64,000 nt of DNA from Planctomycetota bacterium (GCA_029260795.1 JAJDCO010000063.1:1-64000), one strand, 5' to 3'. Shown: positions 8,011 to 17,304, counted from the first letter of the stretch. A program made the numbers and translations. Notes: generated from the letters alone by a model not told the origin.

Positions 8011-8907
8011 ATGGAGGAGTTTGGTGCGATTCACGATCCAGTCCTCGCGCAGGAGGTCGTCGAGGGTTTGGCAGTCGAGCGCGGCGGGGTCTTCCTCGAC
8101 GTGACGGAAGGGGCGGGCGGTCACACGCGCGCCATCCTGTCGGCCTCGCCGGAGGCGAGAGTCGTCGGTTGGGACCGCGACGCGGTCATCTTGGAGCATG
8201 CGGCAAGGAGCTTGGAGGAGTTCGGAGCACGGGTTCGACTCGAGCACCGAGACTTTGCCAACATCGGAGAGGGCGATCATGGCGAGACGTACGCAGGCAT
8301 CTTGGCCGATCTCGGCGTCTCCTCTTTGCAGCTCGACGATGCCGACCGCGGATTCAGCTTCCGATCCAACGGCCCGCTCGACATGCGCATGGATCGTAGC
8401 CGCGGGCGCCCGGCGAGTGAGCTCGTCGCCCAAGAGAGCGAAGAAGAGCTCGGTCGAATCTTCCGCGAGTACGGAGAAGAGCGGTACTGGCGCCGAGCGG
8501 CACACGCCCTCGTCGAGGCGCGCCGCGGCGAGCGGCTCGAGACGACCGAAGCTCTCGCCCGCGTCGTCCGCCGAGCCGTCGGACGAGGTGGTTCTCAGCG
8601 GATCGATCCGGCGACGCGTGTCTTTCAGGCGTTGCGGATCGCGGTCAACGACGAGCTCGGCGCCCTCGACGCGTTCCTGGCCGCTGCGCCGGATCGGCTC
8701 GACGAGAGAGGACGGCTCGCGGTGATCAGCTTTCACAGCCTCGAGGATCGACGCGTCAAGCAAGCCTTTCGGGACGACGAGCGTCTGCTCTCGATCACGA
8801 AGAAGCCTATCCGTCCGTCCGATCGAGAGGCGGCGCGCAACCCGCGCAGCCGCAGCGCCCGACTCCGAGTGGCCGAGCGAGTTCTCTTCCCGGAGGGGCG
8901 ATCATGA
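8011..8907 (+). CDS. rsmH: 16S rRNA (cytosine1402-N4)-methyltransferase RsmH
   Basis: 298 residues, normal length. It has the N-terminal HDPVL motif, the SAM-binding DVTEGAGGH (30-38; family consensus DxTxGxGGH), LADLGVSSLQLD, the family sequence GPLDMRMD and the C-terminal FHSLEDRRVK. It methylates C1402 in the ribosomal decoding centre in the cytoplasm. Located in its standard dcw position after mraZ, with a GGAGG ribosome-binding site. Its stop overlaps the next start as ATGA. Confidence 0.97.
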   Translation: MEEFGAIHDPVLAQEVVEGLAVERGGVFLDVTEGAGGHTRAILSASPEARVVGWDRDAVILEHAARSLEEFGARVRLEHRDFANIGEGDHGETYAGILADLGVSSLQLDDADRGFSFRSNGPLDMRMDRSRGRPASELVAQESEEELGRIFREYGEERYWRRAAHALVEARRGERLETTEALARVVRRAVGRGGSQRIDPATRVFQALRIAVNDELGALDAFLAAAPDRLDERGRLAVISFHSLEDRRVKQAFRDDERLLSITKKPIRPSDREAARNPRSRSARLRVAERVLFPEGRS

Positions 8908-9206
8908 AGGGCACTCAGGGTTGGCTGCTCACGAGCCTGATCGCGGGATTGTTCGTCATGACCTGCTTGGCGATCTGGCTGAACTTGGCCGCCACGCGAC
9001 GCGGATACGCGGTACACGACCTCTACGAGCAGCGTGAGGACTGGCGCCGACGCCTGGACGAGCAGCGCGCCGAGATCAACCGGCTACGAGCGCCGGCACC
9101 GATGCAGGATCGGTTGAAGGACTTGCAAGGCGAGGAGCCCGTCGAGTCGTTGAGTGGCGATCTGTTGTGGGTGGATCCAGAGGCACGGCGCGCTTCGAGC
9201 CGCTGA
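8904..9206 (+). CDS. FtsL-like small division protein
   Basis: 100 residues with one N-terminal membrane helix (about 8-27) and a short periplasmic heptad-like stretch (DLYEQREDWRRRLDEQRAEINRL), the layout of FtsL, which pairs with FtsB to activate FtsW-FtsI. Sequence alone cannot prove the family because FtsL is poorly conserved; the call rests on topology and on the exact ftsL position between rsmH and ftsI. It overlaps rsmH by ATGA, so it is translationally coupled. Confidence 0.75.
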   Translation: MKGTQGWLLTSLIAGLFVMTCLAIWLNLAATRRGYAVHDLYEQREDWRRRLDEQRAEINRLRAPAPMQDRLKDLQGEEPVESLSGDLLWVDPEARRASSR

Positions 9207-9240
9207 GCGGACGGAGTCCCGGTCAGGGGAGGAGAAGGTC

Positions 9241-10998
9241 ATGGACGAGCTCGGAATCGCGCGCCAACGCTTCCGGATCATGTGCTTCGGCCTCGGCCTG
9301 CTCTTCCTTCTTCTGGCGGGACGGCTGTTCGATCTCCAGGTCGTGCGATACGACGTCTATGCGGCCGACGCGCGGCGGTACCACGAGACCGCTGACATCG
9401 ACCCGGCCCCGCGCGGCAGCGTCTTCGACCTGCATGGTGAGCCGCTCGCGGTCTCGACCAAGACGATGACGTTGACGGTCGATCCGATTGCGGTCGGACC
9501 GATCGTTCGCAAGGAAGGCTTGGCCGATCTTCTCGTCGAGCTCGGGATCCCCTTCGATCGGGAGGCGTTGCTCGAGCGCCTCTACCGGAGCAGCCGCTAC
9601 GTCGTCCTCGAGCGACGGATCGAAGATGCGGCTCGGGTCGAGCGCATTCGGAGCACCCTGCGTCGCGAGGGCTTCCACCGCGCCGTGCGCTTCGAGGTCG
9701 AGTACAAGCGCGCCTATCCGCTCGGTCGCGATGCCGTCCACGTGGTCGGCGTGCTCGGCGAGCTCACGGATGCTGGCGCCGAGGGCCTCTGGGGAATCGA
9801 GCGATACTTCGAATCGATCCTGCACGGTCGCGATGGCCGATGGGATTGGGAGCGGGACGCCGTCGGGCATCGGCGGTTCACGGGCGACGCCGAATCGGTC
9901 GCCGTCGAGCCGGGGGCGGACATCCACCTCACGCTCGACGCGAACCTACAGAGTGAGCTCGTGCGAGAGATGCGGCAGACGATGGAAGAGAACGAGGCCG
10001 CCGGCGCCTCCGGCGTGCTGCTCGATCCGCGCGATGGCCGGATCCTGGCCTTGGCGAGCCTGCCCGACTTCGACCCCGACAACCGGGGCGCCTTGACGAA
10101 GACGCAGATTCGCAACCGCGCGATCTCCTCCAGCCTCGGCCCGGGCTCGTCCTTCAAGCCGATTATCATGGCCGCGGCGCTCGAGGCCGGTGTCGTGAAT
10201 CCGCAAACGGCGATCGAGACCGATGACGGCCAGTCACGGTTTGGCGGAAGGACGATTCGAGACACACATCCCCATGCGCGTCTCAGCGCGACCGACATCT
10301 TGGTCCACTCCAGCAACATCGGCATGGCGAAGATCGCGATTCGCCTCGGCCGCGAGCGCATCTACGCGTTCGAGCGGGCGCTCGGGTTCGGGCAGCTCTC
10401 CGAGATCCATCTCCCCTTCGAGGAGAAGGGCAAGCTCAACCCCCTCGCCCAATGGAGCCGTAGCGACAACTACTCGACGGCCTCGCACGGCTTCGGGCAA
10501 GAGATCGGCGTCACGCCGCTCCAGCTCGCCCTCGCCTATGCGGTGCTGGCGAACGGTGGCTTCAAGGTTGCACCGCGCATCGTCGACAAGGTCGTCGCGC
10601 CAGACGGCCGTGTCCTGCGTCCGCCGGTTGCACCGCCCTATCGGCTGCTCTCGGAGCGGACCGGCGAGTGGATCCGCGAGATGACCGCGCGCGTGATCGA
10701 GCATCCCGAGGGGAGCAATCGCAAGCTCGCCATTCCCGGCTACCGCACGGCCGGCAAGACCGGCACCTTCGAGATCATGGGCGCTGGCCGCGAGGTGCTG
10801 GGTCACGTCGCGACCTACGTCTGCTTCGGACCGTTGCCCGACCCTCGGATCGTCGCGGTCATCATGGTCGAGCGTCCCAATCCCCGTCGTCACTTCGGAG
10901 GCCAGGTCGCCGGACCGGCCGTGCAGAACGTCGTCCGCCACAGCTTCGAGTATCTGGGTCTGCCCCGCAGCGCGGCGGCCGAGCCTGGACCCCAATAG
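9241..10998 (+). CDS. ftsI: Peptidoglycan D,D-transpeptidase FtsI (class B penicillin-binding protein)
   Basis: 585 residues with a short cytoplasmic N-terminus, one membrane anchor (about 15-32), a PBP dimerisation domain (from RGSVFDLHGEPLAVS) and a transpeptidase domain. All catalytic motifs are intact: SxxK as S303-S-F-K306, SxN as S357-S-N359 and KTG at 506-508. There are no PASTA domains at the C-terminus. It crosslinks septal peptidoglycan in the periplasm together with FtsW, which is encoded further down the cluster. The ATG at 9241 has a GGGGAGGAGA ribosome-binding site. Context makes FtsI more likely than an elongation PBP2. Confidence 0.95.
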   Translation: MDELGIARQRFRIMCFGLGLLFLLLAGRLFDLQVVRYDVYAADARRYHETADIDPAPRGSVFDLHGEPLAVSTKTMTLTVDPIAVGPIVRKEGLADLLVELGIPFDREALLERLYRSSRYVVLERRIEDAARVERIRSTLRREGFHRAVRFEVEYKRAYPLGRDAVHVVGVLGELTDAGAEGLWGIERYFESILHGRDGRWDWERDAVGHRRFTGDAESVAVEPGADIHLTLDANLQSELVREMRQTMEENEAAGASGVLLDPRDGRILALASLPDFDPDNRGALTKTQIRNRAISSSLGPGSSFKPIIMAAALEAGVVNPQTAIETDDGQSRFGGRTIRDTHPHARLSATDILVHSSNIGMAKIAIRLGRERIYAFERALGFGQLSEIHLPFEEKGKLNPLAQWSRSDNYSTASHGFGQEIGVTPLQLALAYAVLANGGFKVAPRIVDKVVAPDGRVLRPPVAPPYRLLSERTGEWIREMTARVIEHPEGSNRKLAIPGYRTAGKTGTFEIMGAGREVLGHVATYVCFGPLPDPRIVAVIMVERPNPRRHFGGQVAGPAVQNVVRHSFEYLGLPRSAAAEPGPQ

Positions 10999-11023
10999 TC
11001 CCCGGTCTCACCAGGAGCCCGCC

Positions 11024-12538
11024 ATGATCTCTTCCCGACACCCCCTGCACCTCGACGAGCTGTTTCGCCGTGCCGGCGTGCGGCCGGTGGTCGGGGAGGC
11101 GAGAGACCTGCCGGTCACGGGCATCGCGGACGACTCCCGTCGAGTCGTTCCGGGCGGAGTCTTCTTCGCCATCGACGGCACGGCCGCTCACGGAGCTGCC
11201 TACATCGGCGATGCGCTCGCCCAGGGTGCCGGTGCCATCGTGACGGGACCGGGCGTCTGCGTGCCGCGAGGAGCCGTGCACGGTGTGGCCTGCGACGTGC
11301 GCAGCGCAGTGGCGCGGGCAGCCGCCACTTTCTACGGCGATCCGGGCCAATCGCTCACCTGCGTCGGCATCACCGGCACGAACGGAAAGACCACGACCGC
11401 GCACCTGCTGCGCGCGATCTTCCGTGCGGCCGATCGACCGGCCGGCATGCTCGGTACGATTCAGCACGATCTGGGCGGACGCCGGGTCACGGCCCACAAC
11501 ACCACCCCCGGACCGGTCGAGATCCAGGCCTTTCTCGCCGAGATGCGCGATCACGGCCTTCAGGCGGCGGTGATGGAGGTCTCCTCCCACGCCCTGGCCC
11601 AGAAGCGCGTCACCGGCGTTCCGTTCCGCGCCGCGATCCTGACCAACATCACCAGCGACCATCTCGACTACCATCACACCTTCGAAGCGTACCGGGACGC
11701 CAAGGCTCAGCTCTTCGAGGAGCTGACTCCTTCGGCCTTCGCGATCCTCAACTCCGAGGATCCTTCCTGCGCCGAGCTCGCGCGCCGCACCCGGGGCCGC
11801 GCCCTGCGCTACGGCTGCAACGCGAGCGCGGGCGTCGAGGTCCTCGCCGCAGACGCGAAGCCCGGCCTGCGACACTCGACCTTCACGCTCTGTACGAACG
11901 AGCACGTCGTTCCCGTGCGTCTTCAGCTTCCCGGCCGCTACAACATCGCCAACGCCCTCGCCGCCGCCACCGCCGCGCATGCCTTGGGTATCGAGCCGCA
12001 GGCGATCTCGGCCGGACTGTCGGCACTCCGATCGGTCGAGGGGCGCTTGGAGCCCGTCGACGCCGGCCAGCCGTTCGACGTGCTGGTCGACTACGCCCAC
12101 ACCGAGGACGCACTCGAGCAAGCTCTCTCGACTTTGCGTCGTGTGATGCGCGGTCGTCTGATCGTGGTCTTCGGCTGCGGCGGAGACCGCGATCGCACCA
12201 AGCGGCCGCAGATGGGAAAGGTGGCAGCGCGTTGGGCCGACCTCGCCGTGCTCACCAGTGACAACCCGCGCACGGAAGACCCCGAGGTCATCCTCCGCGA
12301 CATCGAGTCGGGCATCGATGCCGGGGCACCGATCGTGGTGGAAGTGGATCGCAAGCGCGCGATCGAGCTCGCCCTGACCGAGGCCCGGAGCGGAGATGTC
12401 GTCCTCATCGCGGGCAAAGGCCACGAGACCTACCAGATCATCGGAGACCAGCGCCTCGACTTCGACGATCGCCGCGTGGCGCGCGAGTTTCTCGAGGGCG
12501 CCGCGTCGACGTTGGTCGGGGAGGCGTGTCATGGCTGA
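11024..12538 (+). CDS. murE: UDP-MurNAc-tripeptide ligase MurE, meso-diaminopimelate type
   Basis: 504 residues, full length. The ATP loop is GTNGKTTT (118-125), followed by MEVSSHAL, the family sequence NITSDHLDYH and GRYNIANALAA. The amino-acid selecting motif is DNPR (413-416), which in this family marks addition of meso-diaminopimelate rather than lysine to UDP-MurNAc-L-Ala-D-Glu. It acts in the cytoplasm. The start at 11024 follows AGGAG. Its last 8 nt overlap murF. Confidence 0.97.
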   Translation: MISSRHPLHLDELFRRAGVRPVVGEARDLPVTGIADDSRRVVPGGVFFAIDGTAAHGAAYIGDALAQGAGAIVTGPGVCVPRGAVHGVACDVRSAVARAAATFYGDPGQSLTCVGITGTNGKTTTAHLLRAIFRAADRPAGMLGTIQHDLGGRRVTAHNTTPGPVEIQAFLAEMRDHGLQAAVMEVSSHALAQKRVTGVPFRAAILTNITSDHLDYHHTFEAYRDAKAQLFEELTPSAFAILNSEDPSCAELARRTRGRALRYGCNASAGVEVLAADAKPGLRHSTFTLCTNEHVVPVRLQLPGRYNIANALAAATAAHALGIEPQAISAGLSALRSVEGRLEPVDAGQPFDVLVDYAHTEDALEQALSTLRRVMRGRLIVVFGCGGDRDRTKRPQMGKVAARWADLAVLTSDNPRTEDPEVILRDIESGIDAGAPIVVEVDRKRAIELALTEARSGDVVLIAGKGHETYQIIGDQRLDFDDRRVAREFLEGAASTLVGEACHG

Positions 12539-13979
12539 CTCGCACGCGGGCTGGGCGGAGTCCCCGGGGCTTCCGCCGTTGACCGTCGCCGGCTTGACCG
12601 TCGACGATCTCGTGGCCGCCTGTGGAGCTCGTGTGCTCCGAGGCGCCGGCAACCGACCGCTCGGTCGCCTCACCACGGACTCGCGGATCGTGGAGCCCGG
12701 TGACACGTTTTGGGCGATCGAGTCCGAGCAGAACGATGGCAATCGTTACGCCGATGCCGCCGTGCGTGCGGGTGCTCGCGCGGTCGTGGTCGCCGAGCTG
12801 CCGGAGCGCTGGAGCGTTGGAGAGCCGGAGGTGGTCATGGTCGTCGACTCGGGTCGGCGAGCGCTCGGCCAGCTGGCGCGTTGGCATCGATCGCAAAGTG
12901 AGGCCCGGATCGTGGCGATCACGGGAACCTGTGGCAAGACGACGACCAAGGCGCTGACCACCGCAGCGCTCGAGACGAGGCTCGAGACGGTCGCGGCGTG
13001 GCGTAGCTTCAACAATGATCTCGGCGTGCCCTGGACGCTCCTGCGTCTGACGGATCGCACCGAGGTGGCCGTGGTCGAGATCGGGACGAACGCGCCCGGT
13101 GAGATCGCGAATCTGTCGACGTTGGTGCGTCCGGACGTGGCCGTGGTCACGAACGTCGGCCCTGGGCATCTCGAAGGCTTGCGCGACGTCGCGGGCGTTT
13201 GTCGTGAGAAAGGCGATCTCGTGGCGAGCCTCCATCGCGAGGGCGTCGCGATCCTCAATCGGGACGACGCCGCCTTCGAGGAGCTGGCCCGACGAGCTCC
13301 GGGACGAGTGATCTCGTTCGGCGAGCATCGACAGGCGGATCTCCGGGCCGAGGCCGTCTCGGCGGGTCCCGATAGCGTGTGCTTCCGTTGCCGCGGCGTC
13401 TCGGTCGAGGTGCCGCTGGGCGGACGCCATCAGGTCGGCAACGCGCTCGCCGCGCTCGCGACGGCGGAGGTTTGTGGCGTCCCGCTCGAGGCGGCCGCCG
13501 CCGGGTTGGCCGCCTGTCGCCCCGTCAGCGGGCGCCTGGTCTCGCGACGCCTCGGAGGCGTGTGGGTCCTCGATGACGCCTACAACGCGAACCCGCTCTC
13601 GATGGCGGCCGCACTCGAGACGCTCGCCGCTTTCCCGGCTGCCGGTCAGAGGGTCGCGGTGCTCGGCGACATGCTCGAGCTCGGTCCCGAGAGCGAGCGC
13701 TTTCACCGCGAGCTGGGTGAGCACGCGTCGACGCAAGCCGATCGCGTGATCGCAGTCGGGACCTGGGCCGAAGCGGTCGCGGCGGGCTGTGATGGCGTGG
13801 CGCTCGACAGCGTCGAAGCGGCGTGTGCGTACCTGGAAGCGGGCGTCCGAGCCGGGGACGTGATCTTGGTGAAGGCTTCGCGGGCGATGGGCTTCGAGCG
13901 GATCGTGGCGGCACTGCGTCTTCGCTGGGAGCCTTCGGTGGGCTCGGGAGTCGCGGAGGGCAGTCGCCATGTTGTATGA
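12531..13979 (+). CDS. murF: UDP-MurNAc-tripeptide:D-Ala-D-Ala ligase MurF
   Basis: 482 residues. It has the Mur ligase ATP loop GTCGKTTTK (132-140, with Cys where Ser or Asn is common), the MurF-typical FNNDLGVPWTLL and EIGTNAPGEI, NVGPGHLEG, and DDAYNANPLSM in the C-terminal domain. It adds D-Ala-D-Ala to the muropeptide precursor in the cytoplasm. The ATG at 12531 lies inside the end of murE; an upstream in-frame extension is ignored because it would fully overlap murE. It overlaps mraY by 11 nt. Confidence 0.96.
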   Translation: MADSHAGWAESPGLPPLTVAGLTVDDLVAACGARVLRGAGNRPLGRLTTDSRIVEPGDTFWAIESEQNDGNRYADAAVRAGARAVVVAELPERWSVGEPEVVMVVDSGRRALGQLARWHRSQSEARIVAITGTCGKTTTKALTTAALETRLETVAAWRSFNNDLGVPWTLLRLTDRTEVAVVEIGTNAPGEIANLSTLVRPDVAVVTNVGPGHLEGLRDVAGVCREKGDLVASLHREGVAILNRDDAAFEELARRAPGRVISFGEHRQADLRAEAVSAGPDSVCFRCRGVSVEVPLGGRHQVGNALAALATAEVCGVPLEAAAAGLAACRPVSGRLVSRRLGGVWVLDDAYNANPLSMAAALETLAAFPAAGQRVAVLGDMLELGPESERFHRELGEHASTQADRVIAVGTWAEAVAAGCDGVALDSVEAACAYLEAGVRAGDVILVKASRAMGFERIVAALRLRWEPSVGSGVAEGSRHVV

Positions 13980-15084
13980 GTGGCTGGTCCCGCTGAGCGA
14001 CCGCTTCGAGCTCCTGGAGATCTTCCGGACCATCACCTTCCGTGCGGCCTTTGCCGCGCTGACGTCGCTGCTGCTGAGCCTGCTGATCGGACGCCGACTG
14101 ATCAGTGTTCTGCGCTGGGCGAAGATCGGTGAGCGAGTCGAGAAGTCAGACTCGGAGCGCTTGCGCGAGCTGTCGCAGTTCAAGCGCGAGACGCCGACGA
14201 TGGGCGGGATCCTGTTTCTCGCGGCGATCCTCGTCTCGACGGTCTTGTGGGCACGGCTGGATAACTTCTACGTCCTGGTCGCGTGTCTGGCGCTGGTCGG
14301 GTTCGGCATCATCGGCTTCCTCGATGACTATGTGAAGTTCACGGCGGTGAAGCGTTCGGGGCTGACCGCGCGCGGCAAGCTGAAGGCTCAAGTGGCCGTG
14401 GCGGTCGTGCTGGCGGGCGCACTGTGGTACCTGCACTACCTCGACGGACGGACCGAGCATCTGGCGTTGCAGCTGCCGGTGTTTCGCGAGGCCTCGATCC
14501 CCTTGAGCTGGGGATTCGGGCTGCCGTTCCTCGCCGTCGCGGTGCTGGTGATCGTGGGCTCGTCGAACGCGGTCAATCTGACCGACGGGCTCGACGGGCT
14601 GGCCGCGGGCTGTGTGGCCATTGTCACGCTGACGCTGATCCCGGTCTGCTACCTCGTGGGCCGGGCCGACTTCAGCTCGTACTTGAACCTGACGTACGTG
14701 CCGGGTGCGGGTGAGCTGACCGTGTTCTGCTCGGCCGTCGTCGGCGGCCTGCTGGGCTTCCTCTGGTTCAACTGCTTCCCGGCGCAAGTGTTCATGGGGG
14801 ACACGGGCTCGCTGCCGTTGGGCGGTGCGCTGGGCTTGGTGGCGGTGGTCGTCCATCACGAGCTGGTGTTCGCCTTGGCGGGCGGCATCTTCGTGCTCGA
14901 GGCGATCTCGGTGATCCTCCAAGTCTGGTTCTTCAAGCGCCGGCGCGTGCGCTTGTTTCGCATTGCGCCGATCCACCACCACTTTCAGTTCGGAGGCTGG
15001 CACGAGGTGACGGTGACGATCCGGTTTTGGATCGTCGGCGTGATCCTCTCTCTGTGCAGCCTCGCTTTGTTGAAGATTCCCTGA
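13969..15084 (+). CDS. mraY: Phospho-MurNAc-pentapeptide translocase MraY (lipid I synthase)
   Basis: 371 residues with about ten membrane helices. Family signatures are KRETPTMGGILFL, the aspartate pair FLDDYVKF, NAVNLTDGLDGLA, FMGDTGSLPLGG and the histidine-rich APIHHHFQFGGW. It transfers phospho-MurNAc-pentapeptide to undecaprenyl phosphate at the inner membrane face. Translationally coupled to murF by overlap. After its stop comes a 389-bp gap before ftsW. Confidence 0.97.
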   Translation: MLYEWLVPLSDRFELLEIFRTITFRAAFAALTSLLLSLLIGRRLISVLRWAKIGERVEKSDSERLRELSQFKRETPTMGGILFLAAILVSTVLWARLDNFYVLVACLALVGFGIIGFLDDYVKFTAVKRSGLTARGKLKAQVAVAVVLAGALWYLHYLDGRTEHLALQLPVFREASIPLSWGFGLPFLAVAVLVIVGSSNAVNLTDGLDGLAAGCVAIVTLTLIPVCYLVGRADFSSYLNLTYVPGAGELTVFCSAVVGGLLGFLWFNCFPAQVFMGDTGSLPLGGALGLVAVVVHHELVFALAGGIFVLEAISVILQVWFFKRRRVRLFRIAPIHHHFQFGGWHEVTVTIRFWIVGVILSLCSLALLKIP

Positions 15085-15473
15085 ACCATGACCCGACCAC
15101 TTGCACCGAAAACCATGCACCGATCTGATCACACGATGGAGTCGTGTCTTCGGATCTCGCACGGCGCAGGGGAGGTCGAGTCGGTCGATCACCGAACGAG
15201 AATCAGCAGCATTTGGGAGACCGGATCGAGGCGAGGAGTCGCGGATCCGAAACGACGCGGGCGGCGCCGAGGCGACAACACCTCGGTGGCCAAAATGGGG
15301 AGTTCACAGGAGCAATCGTCCGGGCGGTCGATTGCTCGCCGGCAGCCTAGAGACGTGTCTCACACGCTCGCCTCTCACCAGGCGAGCTCCCGAGGCACGG
15401 CGTTCGATCGGATCTGCCGAGAACCCTCGTTTTCGAACCGGTCTCCTTCTCTCGTCAGTCAGGGGTGGACGCG
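15085..15473. other. Gap between mraY and ftsW where murD is expected
   Basis: In most dcw clusters murD lies between mraY and ftsW. Here the 389 bp contain no Mur-ligase sequence: no P-loop (GTNGKT-like) or other Mur motif appears in any frame. A frame at 15088-15477 could encode 129 residues, but it is arginine/serine-rich, lacks the strong third-position GC of neighbouring genes, has no recognisable domain and overlaps the ftsW start, so I do not call it a gene. A ribosome-binding-like AGGGG precedes ftsW. Confidence 0.6.
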
Positions 15474-16667
15474 ATGAAGCTGGGGGGCGAGCGAGAGCGA
15501 TTGACGCAGCTCCGGCAGTCCTCGGAAGGTCTGCTTTGGATCGTGCTCGGTCTCTACGCCATCGGCGCCATCGTGCTGTTCAGCGTGCGCGGTGCCGATC
15601 GCTCGGAGGGAGAGTTCTCGATCGCCTGGAGTCCGCTTCGCGCTCGCCTGATCGAGATCGCCGTCGGCCTCAGCCTCGCCCTGTTGGTCTCCCGCGTGCC
15701 ACTCACCTGGTTCCGGCGCCACCTGAGAGCGTTGCTGGTCGGAACGGCGATCACCTTGATTCTCGTCTTCGTGCCGCCGTTCAGCGTCTACTCGCACGGC
15801 GCTCGTCGATGGTTGAACCTGGGGCCGATCGGGTTCCAGCCGTCCGAGATCGCCAAGATCGTCCTGGTCCTGTTCACGGCCGACTTCCTGACGCGGCATC
15901 ATGGTCGACTCACCGACTTTCGGCGGGGCTTCCTCCCACCGAACCTGGTGCTGGGCTTCTTCACGCTCCTGATTCTCTTCGAGCCGGACTTCGGGACCTC
16001 GATCTTCTTGTGGGGGACGTGCTCGATCCTGCTCGTGATCGGCGGAGTGCAGTGGCGTCACTTGGCGGCCGTCGTACTGTGTGGCGCGCCTCTCGTTCTC
16101 TTGGTCGCGATCCAACGCTTCGATCACATCGCTCGCCGCTTCAACATCTTCTTGAACCTGCGAGCGGACTATCAGATGGATCGGTCGTTGATCGCGCTCG
16201 GTTCCGGAGGTTGGACCGGCGTCGGTCTCGGCGCGAGCCGTGAGAAGCTGGGGTACCTGCCGGAGTCGGCCAACGATTTCGTGTTCGCGGCTTGGGGCGA
16301 GGAGACGGGCTTCATCGGCACGGCGATCGTCCTCTTGCTGTTCGGCCTCTTCATTTGGTTCGGCGCGAGGCTCGTGCTCTCGCTACGCGATCGTTTCGCT
16401 TTTCTGATCGGTGCGGGGCTGGTGATCCAAATCGCCGGTCAAGCCGCGATGAACATCGCAGTCGTTACCGGCACCGTGCCCCCCAAGGGCATTCCGTTGC
16501 CTTTTGTCAGTGCTGGCGGCTCGTCGCTGCTGGCGACATCACTGGCCGTCGGGTTACTCTGGGCGTGCGCGCGGGCCGAGCTCGCCGGCGAAACGGTACC
16601 GGGCGGTACCGTTCGCGGGTGGCGGCGCTGGCTTCCACGCCGGCGCAACCTGTCGACGACATCCTGA
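15474..16667 (+). CDS. ftsW: Peptidoglycan glycosyltransferase FtsW (SEDS family)
   Basis: 397 residues, about ten membrane helices. SEDS signatures are HGARRWLNLGPIGFQPSEIAK, FEPDFGTSI, PESANDFVFAAWGEETGFIG and the C-terminal NIAVVTGTVPPKGIPLPFVSAGGSS read in two parts. It polymerises lipid II at the septum with its partner FtsI. The position in the cluster favours FtsW over RodA. ATG 15474 is preferred (AGGGG upstream); a GTG at 15465 is an alternative. Confidence 0.94.
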   Translation: MKLGGERERLTQLRQSSEGLLWIVLGLYAIGAIVLFSVRGADRSEGEFSIAWSPLRARLIEIAVGLSLALLVSRVPLTWFRRHLRALLVGTAITLILVFVPPFSVYSHGARRWLNLGPIGFQPSEIAKIVLVLFTADFLTRHHGRLTDFRRGFLPPNLVLGFFTLLILFEPDFGTSIFLWGTCSILLVIGGVQWRHLAAVVLCGAPLVLLVAIQRFDHIARRFNIFLNLRADYQMDRSLIALGSGGWTGVGLGASREKLGYLPESANDFVFAAWGEETGFIGTAIVLLLFGLFIWFGARLVLSLRDRFAFLIGAGLVIQIAGQAAMNIAVVTGTVPPKGIPLPFVSAGGSSLLATSLAVGLLWACARAELAGETVPGGTVRGWRRWLPRRRNLSTTS

Positions 16668-16692
16668 GGCCATCCATCCTGGGAGGGGTATG

Positions 16693-17304
16693 ATGGGCAA
16701 CATCGAGAAGTATGGAGTTGCCGCTTTGGCGGTCATCATCCTGATGATCGTCGTGATCTCGATCCTCGATCTGAGAGACAGCGGCAAGCTGACCGGCGGT
16801 GACGGCACCGTCGACAATCCGACCAAGGTCAAGATCGCTCGCGACCCGGGTCCCGGTGAGGGGGATCCGCTCCAGCAGAAGCCACTCTCCGTGCCGAACC
16901 GGTGGGGAGAGACCAACGAGACGACGATCGAGACCAAGCTCGTCGCCGGCGCTCAGACCTACGCGGTCCAGGACGGTGACACGCTGGCCAAGATCGCCAA
17001 GCAGGCTTACGGCGACTCGCAGTATCACCACCTCATCTCGCAGGCGAACCCGGGCATCAACCCGAATGCGCTTCAGGTCGGTACCGTCCTGCAGCTCCCG
17101 GCGCTTGGCTCCGGTGGCGGGTCCTCGACTCCGGCACCCGTCAGCGGGGCTCGGTCTCACGTGGTCCGAAAGGGAGAGACGTTGGGCGAGATCTCCCAGA
17201 AGCACCTCGGAACCGCGAAGCGCTGGCGCGAGATCATGAAGATCAATGGCATGAAGAGCGAGCGCCTCAAGGTCGGTCAAGAGCTGAAGATCCCGACTCA
17301 CTAG
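16693..17304 (+). CDS. Membrane-anchored protein with two LysM domains, inserted in the dcw cluster
   Basis: 203 residues. A short N-terminus is followed by one membrane helix (about 8-25), a 60-residue low-complexity linker, LysM 1 (about 88-136, AQTYAVQDGDTLAKIAKQAYG) and LysM 2 (about 155-201, SHVVRKGETLGEISQKHLG). LysM binds glycan strands of peptidoglycan, so the protein should tether the cytoplasmic membrane to the wall. Start: GGAGG at 16682-16686 favours the second of two tandem ATGs. It sits 25 bp after ftsW and 74 bp before murG, so a division-linked, wall-binding role is inferred. It is not a standard dcw member. Confidence 0.9.
   Translation: MGNIEKYGVAALAVIILMIVVISILDLRDSGKLTGGDGTVDNPTKVKIARDPGPGEGDPLQQKPLSVPNRWGETNETTIETKLVAGAQTYAVQDGDTLAKIAKQAYGDSQYHHLISQANPGINPNALQVGTVLQLPALGSGGGSSTPAPVSGARSHVVRKGETLGEISQKHLGTAKRWREIMKINGMKSERLKVGQELKIPTH

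Noticed and set aside
12438..14183. Very long minus-strand frame opposite murF
   Set aside because: Antisense shadow of murF and the start of mraY in GC-rich DNA; the product is rich in Arg, His and Ala with no recognisable domain.
15088..15477. 129-codon frame between mraY and ftsW
   Set aside because: Composition is arginine/serine-rich, third-position GC is lower than in neighbours, no domain is visible and it overlaps the ftsW start; no Mur-ligase motif, so it is not a murD remnant either.
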